Below are positions 1 through 5,115 of a stretch of 5,904 bases of DNA, in pieces. The notes below the pieces were generated by a model, which was not told the origin of the DNA, did no database searches, and saw only the letters and a program-made list of their open reading frames with translations. The stretch is taken from NCBI GenBank assembly GCA_964502465.1, contig CAZCWX010000029.1, positions 1 to 5,904 on the forward strand, written 5' to 3'. The number at the start of each line of letters is the position of its first letter. Position 1 is the first letter of the stretch. This DNA is from CAZCWX01 sp964502465. GTDB taxonomy: Bacteria; Desulfobacterota; Binatia; Bin18. The translations under genes and the position numbers were made by a program.

Positions 1-297
1 TTCACTGCAAGTGAGGAAGTGTACGAATGTCATGTGGTCTGTTCAGAAATAAGGACGTAAGTCCGCGATTTCATTACGGGTGGCGAAGCTACGATTCATG
101 AACGGCTGATCTAGCAACACCGGGTTCCTATATTTAGCAACGCGCCTCTGTCACAATCCGATTCGTCATCTCCAAGATTCTGGCACGCTCTGCACACAGT
201 GCCCAGGCTCGCCTGTTGAGGTGTCAGACTCCGTCCGTACCTTTGACGCGCAGGCGCAACTCCCGTTCGGCAAACTCTACTTTCACTCAGACGACGC
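1..297. other. Left-edge region without a recognisable gene
   Basis: No reading frame here looks like a real gene on either strand. On the plus strand, frame 1 is open from the window edge to a TAA at 58-60 (19 codons, ending CSEIRT). This could be the last codons of a plus-strand gene outside the window, but it is too short to support. Plus-strand RNA could form small hairpins: GGAC-GTAA-GTCC at 53-64 flanked by GAAAT/ATTTC (46-72), and GTGGC-GAA-GCTAC at 80-92. A further imperfect stem lies at 180-206 (CTGGCAC with GTGCCCAG, one bulged base). I see no tRNA, no insertion sequence end and no clear U-tract terminator after acpS. Confidence 0.6.
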
Positions 298-696
298 TTA
301 AGCTGTCTCTTTCCTTTCCGCTACTACAGACGCTTCCGCGAGGGCGGCGGTGTGAGTCAGAGCCAGATGGAAACAGCTAATGCCGAGGGAGACCGCATAT
401 TCTTTGGCTTTGCCATGGAGCACAATTTCTGGCCGAGACCCGCGCCGTCGCACGACTTCAATATCTTGCCAGCCGACATAGCGCCCCCACCCTCGTCCCA
501 AGGCTTTCATGGTCGCTTCTTTTGCGGCAAAGCGGGCGGCATAACTTTGATATTTGCTGCGACCCCGGTGTTCGCAGTAGACCTGCTCACCTTCTGTGAA
601 TACTCGGGCACGAAAGCGTGCGCCAGTTTTCGGATTCTCAAGGGCGGCACGAATTCGTTCGACTTCCGCCAAGTCATTGCCGATCGCGACAATCAT
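298..696 (-). CDS. acpS: Holo-[acyl-carrier-protein] synthase (AcpS, group I phosphopantetheinyl transferase)
   Basis: AcpS moves the 4'-phosphopantetheine arm of coenzyme A onto a serine of acyl carrier protein, activating it for fatty acid synthesis in the cytoplasm. Counted from the ATG at 696 the protein has 132 residues, normal for this small trimeric family. The N-terminus MIVAIGNDLAEVERI matches the family's first strand, with D8 as the expected Mg2+ ligand. The second signature is RFAAKEATMKAL, with E60 as the second metal ligand, followed by W76 and a C-terminal LTHT motif (113-116) leading into ASVV. An in-frame TTG at 717 would add seven residues. I prefer the ATG because it places D8 and E60 almost exactly where characterised enzymes have them (D8, E58). 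Neither start has a strong Shine-Dalgarno site. It begins 30 nt after the radical SAM stop, so it is probably co-transcribed. Function is confident from motifs; start choice is moderately confident. Confidence 0.93.
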   Translation of the reverse strand: MIVAIGNDLAEVERIRAALENPKTGARFRARVFTEGEQVYCEHRGRSKYQSYAARFAAKEATMKALGRGWGRYVGWQDIEVVRRRGSRPEIVLHGKAKEYAVSLGISCFHLALTHTAALAEASVVAERKETA

Positions 697-726
697 TTCA
701 CAATCCGTCTTCCCCAATCGGTGCTC

Positions 727-2496
727 TTAGCACGCCTGACAATTATGACAGGTCGTGACATCACAGGGAGGGGTCTGGCGTTCAAGCAGCGCCTTGCGCC
801 ACTCGACCCACAGATACTGCTTATTGACGCCGTGATCGATAAAGTCCCACGGGAGGGTTTCATGGGAGTCGTAACGACGATGCACGAAAAAGTCAGGGTG
901 CAGAGTGTAGGGTGCAGGGTGGAGGTTTTTCTGAGATTTGGGAACGCGGCGGAGTCGCTGGATCACGCTCCACCAGTCCCCTCCGTTTTGATGAATGTCT
1001 AATAAAATTTGGCTGGTGCGACGGTCCCCCCGCGATAACAAGGTCTGATAGTAGGCTTCGCGCGGGGATTCGGTATCCACTGTTACACGTGGGAAGCGGG
1101 CGAGCCGCTTGCGTAAGAGGGTAAACTTCGCACGGAGGACAGGAATCTCTTCCATCGGCTCCCACTGTAAGGGGGTCCACGGTTTTGGCGAAAAAGCATT
1201 CACCGAGAGGGTGAGACCACCAATCTTCGTGTTCGTACTACAAAAACGCGCATAAATCTTCGCGGTCAGGTCGGCAATCGCTTCCACATCTTCCTGTCTC
1301 TCAGTCGGCAACCCCACCATAAAATAGAGCTTGAGCGACTGCACTCCACTCCCGACTAACCACTCAGCGGCACGCAGGATCTCCGCTTCGGTCAAGTTCT
1401 TGTTAATCAGCCTCCGCATCCGTTCCGAGCCTGCCTCCGGCGCGACGGTAACCGAGCGGTTCTGTTGCGCTCCGAGTGCACTGGCTAAATCCTGCGTGAT
1501 CACATCGGCTTTGAGTGATGAGGGGGACGCACGGCCACCAGCTTGCCCAATGAATTGACACAGAGCTGCAATTCCTGGCTGACTCGCCATCTCCGCGCCA
1601 ACCAGGCCAATGGTGGAGCGTTCTTGGAGTCCCACGGCGACGTTCTCTTTAAGCGATTCAAAGCTGCGATACCGCACTGGCCGATACATAAAACCAGCCG
1701 CGCAGAAGCGGCAGCCCCACTCGCAGCCTCGGCTCGCCTCGATTAAATACATATCACCAAAGACCGTCTCCGGCGTCAGGATCTGCGAGGTGGTGGGATA
1801 CGTGTCGAGGTTCATGATTAACCGGCGGACTACACGAGCGCCTCCATTGCCACGATACTCGACCTGCGAGATCCGGCCCTGCTCATCATAGTGTGGCGTG
1901 AAAAGCGCAGGGAGATAGGCTCCTTTGATGGCGGCGAGTTCCCGCAGTGTGTCTGCACGGCTCAGTCCGGTGGTCCGGATCTGTTCGTACCGCTCCAGGA
2001 ACTCCGGGAGCATTTTTTCACCTTCACCGATCAGAAACACATCGATGAAATCCGCAACCGGCTCGGGGTTCAGAAAGGTTGCTGGCCCACCAGCGATCAC
2101 CAGCGGATGGTGTTCTTCGCGGTCACGCGCCAAGGGCGGGATATGTGCTGCCGCCAGAATATCGAGAATGTGGAGGTAATCAGTCTCGAATGAGAGCGAA
2201 AAAGCAAGCAGTTCAAAGTCGGCGACCGGTCGTTGGCTTTCGAGAGAGGCAAGGGGCGTTCCGGTCCGCTGCAGCAGTGCTGCCTCATCAGGGTCAGGAA
2301 GAAACGCCCGTTCACACTGACAATGTGGGTCCTGGGCGATGATCTTGTACGCTGCTTGGAAGCCAAGGTTCGACATCCCCACCGGGTAGCGATTCGGGTA
2401 GATCAGACAGACAGGAATTTCCCCCTTGGTCTTTACGGTAAAGAGCCACTGTTCCTTGGCGAGCCGCTGTCGCGCCCGCTCGGTCGTAAGCCACAT
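727..2496 (-). CDS. Radical SAM protein with B12-binding-like N-terminal domain, TIGR03960-like, function unknown
   Basis: 589 residues. The N-terminal part (about 28-175) resembles the Rossmann-like B12-binding domain of B12-dependent radical SAM proteins, including AGGPATFLNPEPVADF and LIGEGE (134-160), but I see no DxHxxG cobalamin-ligand motif. The catalytic core starts at EASRGCEWGCRFCAAGF: C258, C262 and C265 form the CxxxCxxC site for the [4Fe-4S] cluster that cleaves S-adenosylmethionine. Further core landmarks are VAPEAGSERMRRLINK (351-366) and LKLYFMVGLPTE (388-399). This combination is what I know of the uncharacterised TIGR03960 family, whose substrate is unknown. The extreme C-terminus has C578, C583, C586 and C589, which could bind an auxiliary cluster or zinc. 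Many relatives are fused or adjacent to a DUF2344 domain; here neither is present. Residues about 524-534 come from a heptamer repeat. The ATG is chosen because an in-frame TAG lies four codons upstream; its ribosome binding site is weak. It lies between ftsZ (136 nt) and acpS (30 nt). Confidence 0.88.
   Translation of the reverse strand: MWLTTERARQRLAKEQWLFTVKTKGEIPVCLIYPNRYPVGMSNLGFQAAYKIIAQDPHCQCERAFLPDPDEAALLQRTGTPLASLESQRPVADFELLAFSLSFETDYLHILDILAAAHIPPLARDREEHHPLVIAGGPATFLNPEPVADFIDVFLIGEGEKMLPEFLERYEQIRTTGLSRADTLRELAAIKGAYLPALFTPHYDEQGRISQVEYRGNGGARVVRRLIMNLDTYPTTSQILTPETVFGDMYLIEASRGCEWGCRFCAAGFMYRPVRYRSFESLKENVAVGLQERSTIGLVGAEMASQPGIAALCQFIGQAGGRASPSSLKADVITQDLASALGAQQNRSVTVAPEAGSERMRRLINKNLTEAEILRAAEWLVGSGVQSLKLYFMVGLPTERQEDVEAIADLTAKIYARFCSTNTKIGGLTLSVNAFSPKPWTPLQWEPMEEIPVLRAKFTLLRKRLARFPRVTVDTESPREAYYQTLLSRGDRRTSQILLDIHQNGGDWWSVIQRLRRVPKSQKNLHPAPYTLHPDFFVHRRYDSHETLPWDFIDHGVNKQYLWVEWRKALLERQTPPCDVTTCHNCQAC
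894..921 (-). repeat. Four tandem heptanucleotides inside the radical SAM gene
   Basis: On the plus strand the units are CAGGGTG, CAGAGTG, TAGGGTG and CAGGGTG, consensus YAGRGTG; the coding strand reads CACYCTR. The array is translated in the radical SAM frame as part of LHPAPYTLHP, at about residues 525-534. Three heptamers are 21 bp, so gain or loss of three units keeps the frame. The repeat is seen directly; insertion into an older gene is inference. Confidence 0.75.
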
Positions 2497-2563
2497 AGGG
2501 CAACCCTAGCTTCCCGGCGTCGGATGTTCAAGCCAGGGCGAGATATTCACAGGAAGGCAAACA

Positions 2564-2602
2564 CCCCTCTGTGTACACAGGGGCAATGCAGGAATTGCCC
2601 CT
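2564..2602 (-). repeat. Nested inverted repeats between ftsZ and the radical SAM gene
   Basis: A perfect 9-bp stem AGGGGCAAT/ATTGCCCCT with a 6-nt loop spans 2579-2602. Next to it is a perfect 12-bp palindrome CTGTGTACACAG at 2569-2580. An upstream CCCCT at 2564-2568 can also pair with AGGGG at 2579-2583, which the larger stem uses, so the two hairpins exclude each other. The position just after ftsZ suits a transcript end or processing site, but no U-tract follows on the minus strand, so a canonical intrinsic terminator is not supported. It may instead be a short dispersed palindromic element. Confidence 0.6.
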
Positions 2603-2632
2603 CTCGCGAAACGGGTGCAGGTGCAAACCGCT

Positions 2633-3823
2633 TCAGTTTGCTTGCTTCCGTAAAAATGCTGGAATGTCGAATTTCTCTTCCCCTTCAGCAGGTGGCGGCG
2701 GCGCAGCACTGGCCTCACTTTGGCGCTTGCGTTGCCACGTCGGGACGTCGAGATCATCGTCGACAATCGTCCCCAGGTGAACCACCTTGCGCGACCCGCT
2801 GAGGTTGGGCCGCATTGGACGCAAGGTCATCCCCGCTGGCTTTGCCGGCTGCTGGATCGGCTCACTCTCATCACCGAAACCAGTGGCGATCACAGTGATA
2901 TGGATGTCATTTTCCAGGGCCTCATCAATCACCGCGCCAAAAATAATATTGGCATCCTGTTCTGCCTCTTCTTGAATCAAGGTGGCGGCTTCATTGACTT
3001 CATGGAGGGTGAGATCCGCACCACCAGTAATGTTGATCAGGACACCCTTGGCGCCACGGATCGAGATATCCTCGAGCAGCGGGCTGGCGATCGCTTTGCG
3101 GGCTGCCTCTTCAGCTCGCCCTTCTCCAGAGGCCGCAGCCACCCCCATGATTGCCATCCCCATTTCCGCCATGATGGTCCGCACGTCAGCAAAATCGAGA
3201 TTGATGAGCCCGTGCACCGTGATCAAGTCAGAAATGCCACGCACCGCTTGCAGTAACACTTCGTCAGCTTTGTGGAATGCTTCCAACAACGGTTGACTAC
3301 GACTTGCCACCGCCAGCAGTCGCTGGTTAGGAATACAGATCAAGGTATCGACGTTGGCCTTCAATTCGCGTGTGCCCTCATCGGCATGACGCATACGTTT
3401 CTTGCCTTCAAACAAGAAGGGCTTGGTCACGACCCCAACGGTCAAGGCACCAACTTCCTTGGCGATACGAGCGACCACCGGGGCTCCGCCAGTACCGGTC
3501 CCACCTCCCATCCCAGCGGTAATGAACACCATATCTGCACCAATGAGGTGCTCGCGGATCTCTTCTTCACTCTCCACGGTTGCACGCCGGCCAATTTCTG
3601 GATTGGCGCCCGCGCCCAGCCCTTTCGTCAGGTCTCCGCCAAGTTGCACCTTGGTTGAAGCCATGTTGACCCGTAGCGCCTGGGCGTCGGTATTGGCAGC
3701 AATAAAATCGACCCCAGCCAACCCCGCATTGATCATGGTATTGACAGCATTACCACCAGCCCCACCAATCCCAACAATGCGGATTTGCGCTTTGCTCCCG
3801 CTCTTCTCAACAAACTCAATCAT
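2633..3823 (-). CDS. ftsZ: Cell division protein FtsZ (tubulin-like GTPase)
   Basis: FtsZ polymerises with GTP into the cytoplasmic Z ring that positions and drives division. The 396 residues are a normal length. The GTP-binding domain shows the Gly-rich first loop (GIGGAGGNAVNTM, 18-30), NTDAQAL (44-50) and the tubulin signature GGGTGTGG (106-113). The T7 loop NLDFADV (208-214) supplies D210 and D213, the acidic residues that complete GTP hydrolysis in the next subunit. The C-terminal domain ends near 317. A linker of about 65 residues with a PPPP run follows, and the tail FDIPAFLRKQAN (385-396) is the conserved peptide that binds FtsA and other partners. The ATG has a strong AGGAGG site six bases upstream. 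It lies 50 nt after ftsA and can be read from the same transcript. Nothing looks damaged. Confidence 0.98.
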   Translation of the reverse strand: MIEFVEKSGSKAQIRIVGIGGAGGNAVNTMINAGLAGVDFIAANTDAQALRVNMASTKVQLGGDLTKGLGAGANPEIGRRATVESEEEIREHLIGADMVFITAGMGGGTGTGGAPVVARIAKEVGALTVGVVTKPFLFEGKKRMRHADEGTRELKANVDTLICIPNQRLLAVASRSQPLLEAFHKADEVLLQAVRGISDLITVHGLINLDFADVRTIMAEMGMAIMGVAAASGEGRAEEAARKAIASPLLEDISIRGAKGVLINITGGADLTLHEVNEAATLIQEEAEQDANIIFGAVIDEALENDIHITVIATGFGDESEPIQQPAKPAGMTLRPMRPNLSGSRKVVHLGTIVDDDLDVPTWQRKRQSEASAAPPPPAEGEEKFDIPAFLRKQAN

Positions 3824-3843
3824 TGCACACCTCCTTCAGGCAT
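3820..3843 (-). CDS. Possible 7-codon leader peptide overlapping the ftsZ start
   Basis: An ATG at 3843 opens a short frame, MPEGGVQ, whose TGA overlaps the ftsZ ATG as ATGA (3823-3820). It has its own good Shine-Dalgarno site, AGGA at 3853-3850, six bases before the ATG. The ftsZ ribosome binding site lies inside this frame, in the GGA GGT codons. Ribosomes translating it would end exactly on the ftsZ start, which is the usual layout for translational coupling. The reading frame and overlap are seen directly; that it is translated is inference, because a frame this short can arise by chance. Confidence 0.3.
   Translation of the reverse strand: MPEGGVQ
3828..3836 (-). promoter_or_regulatory. 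Strong ribosome binding site of ftsZ
   Basis: The minus strand reads AAGGAGGTG, almost a perfect anti-Shine-Dalgarno match. Six bases separate AGGAGG from the ATG at 3823. It is the strongest such site in the window, consistent with FtsZ being made in larger amounts than FtsA and FtsQ. It fixes the ftsZ start. Confidence 0.85.
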
Positions 3844-3873
3844 CGTTCTTCCTCTAGCGAGAGAGTTTCAGCC

Positions 3874-5103
3874 TTAGAAAAACTCCCGAATCCACTCGAC
3901 CACCCGTTCACGAACACGAAGCCACCCATGCGTATCGCGGCTGCGGACAGCTCCATTCGTTTTCGTTTGTTGTAATTCACACAGGATAAGACCTACACCG
4001 GTTGCGTACATCGGACTATTGACGGCATCGACAACCCCGCCGATGTGTCGCGGAGCCCCACGGCGAACCGGTAAGCGGAATACCCGCTCTGCCAGTTCAG
4101 GCATACCCTCCATGATTGCGCTCCCACCAGTGATCACTAGTCCTGAGCCAATCTTGCCAAGGAGCTCGGCCTCGCTGAGGTGGTTCTTCACTAAAGTAAA
4201 GATCTCCTCAGCACGCGGCTCGATGATTTCACTTAAGCGGCGGCGCGGCACCGGCGCGGGATCGCGTCCCCCGACTCGCGGCATTTCAACCATTTCCCCA
4301 GGGGTCAAGAGATCCGTCAGTGCACAACCATGCCGTTGCTTGAGTTTCTCGGCTTCGGCGACCGGCGTCCGAAGTCCAACCGCAAGATCATTGGTAATAT
4401 GGTACCCGCCAATTGGTAACACTGCGGTATACTGCACCACACCGTGGTGAAAGGCGACCATACCGGTCGTTCCCCCACCGACATCGAGGAGTGCAACTCC
4501 GAGTTCCTTCTCTTCTGGCGTGAGGACCGCCTCAGCCGCAGCAAGCGCAGTAAAATACAGTCTGTGAATGTGCAAACCAGCCCGCTCTCCACACTTCCCG
4601 ATGGTTTGGATCTCATTGCTCGACGCGGCAATGACATGCACATTGGCTTCGAGACGGAGTCCTGAAGCCCCAACAGGGTCTCGGCCGCGCTCTTGGCCAT
4701 CCACCAGAAACTCCTGCGGGAGCACGTGAAGAATTTCATATCCTGAAGGTAACGCGATAGCTCGCGCCACTTCGATGACTCGCTCAACATCTGCATGATT
4801 CACCTCGTGGTCTTTCACAATCACCACTCCCTGGCTGGCGATTCCCGCCAGATGTTCTCCCGTGACCCCTACACACACATTGTGAATCTCACAGCTTGCC
4901 CCCATCTGGGCTTCGTCAACGGCTTTGCGGATCGCCTGCACCGTGGCTTCGACATTAATGATTTGGCTTTTCCGCAATCCCTGGGACAGAGCGGTGCCAA
5001 TCCCCGCCACTTCTACCCCTTCCGGAGTCAGCTCCGCCACAATCACTGCCGTCTTGTACGTACCAATGTCCAGGCTCACAACCAGGGTATATTCTTTCTG
5101 CAT
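3874..5103 (-). CDS. ftsA: Cell division protein FtsA (actin-like membrane anchor of FtsZ)
   Basis: FtsA binds ATP and the FtsZ tail, polymerises on the inner face of the membrane and recruits later divisome proteins. The 409 residues match the family. The actin fold is visible as phosphate-1 loop SLDIGTYKT (10-18, with D12 and G14), an FtsA-specific 1C region at about 85-163 with VLPQEFLVDGQ (127-137), phosphate-2 loop LLDVGGGTTG (205-214) and the adenosine motif LVITGGSAIMEGM (322-334). The last 17 residues, GWLRVRERVVEWIREFF, form an amphipathic helix with basic and aromatic faces, the membrane-targeting sequence. The ATG at 5103 follows a GAGGA site overlapping the ftsQ stop, only 9 nt away, so translation is probably coupled to ftsQ. 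A linker of about 15 residues precedes the helix. No missing or unusual key residue is seen. Confidence 0.98.
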   Translation of the reverse strand: MQKEYTLVVSLDIGTYKTAVIVAELTPEGVEVAGIGTALSQGLRKSQIINVEATVQAIRKAVDEAQMGASCEIHNVCVGVTGEHLAGIASQGVVIVKDHEVNHADVERVIEVARAIALPSGYEILHVLPQEFLVDGQERGRDPVGASGLRLEANVHVIAASSNEIQTIGKCGERAGLHIHRLYFTALAAAEAVLTPEEKELGVALLDVGGGTTGMVAFHHGVVQYTAVLPIGGYHITNDLAVGLRTPVAEAEKLKQRHGCALTDLLTPGEMVEMPRVGGRDPAPVPRRRLSEIIEPRAEEIFTLVKNHLSEAELLGKIGSGLVITGGSAIMEGMPELAERVFRLPVRRGAPRHIGGVVDAVNSPMYATGVGLILCELQQTKTNGAVRSRDTHGWLRVRERVVEWIREFF

Positions 5104-5105
5104 AG

Positions 5106-5115
5106 TCTTCCTCTA
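5106..5115 (-). promoter_or_regulatory. ftsA ribosome binding site overlapping the ftsQ stop
   Basis: The minus strand reads TAGAGGAAGA: the TAG is the ftsQ stop, and AGGA (5112-5109) lies five bases before the ftsA ATG. Termination on ftsQ therefore takes place on the ftsA initiation site, which suggests coupled translation and supports the 5103 start. The same ten bases recur at 3847-3856 ahead of the ftsZ leader frame. Confidence 0.75.

Noticed and set aside
46..92. A cyclic-di-GMP (GEMM-I) riboswitch
   Set aside because: GGACGTAAGTCC and GGTGGCGAAGCTAC recall parts of that aptamer, but the CAAACC segment and the two-helix arrangement are missing, and no plus-strand gene follows.
43..99. 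An 18-codon minus-strand frame starting MNRSFATRN
   Set aside because: It has no clear ribosome binding site, no known relative that I recognise, and is short enough to be chance.
125..165. A minus-strand promoter with TTGTGA and an AT-rich TAAATATA element
   Set aside because: The spacing and the -10 match are poor, and no gene is visible downstream within the window.
894..921. A CRISPR-like array
   Set aside because: The units are contiguous 7-mers with no spacers and lie inside a coding frame.
352..1002. A 216-codon open frame on the plus strand, antisense to acpS and the end of the radical SAM gene
   Set aside because: The minus-strand frames here carry clear AcpS and radical SAM motifs. 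The plus-strand translation has no recognisable domain and its length follows from the codon bias of the opposite strand.
2623..2641. An intrinsic terminator at the ftsZ stop codon (GCAAAC/GTTTGC with a 7-nt loop)
   Set aside because: The stem is only six pairs, spans the stop codon and is not followed by a U-tract on the minus strand.
2233..2802. A 189-codon plus-strand frame spanning the start of the radical SAM gene, the gap and the end of ftsZ
   Set aside because: It runs antisense through two well-supported genes and their intergenic repeats, and its composition shows no protein-like motif.
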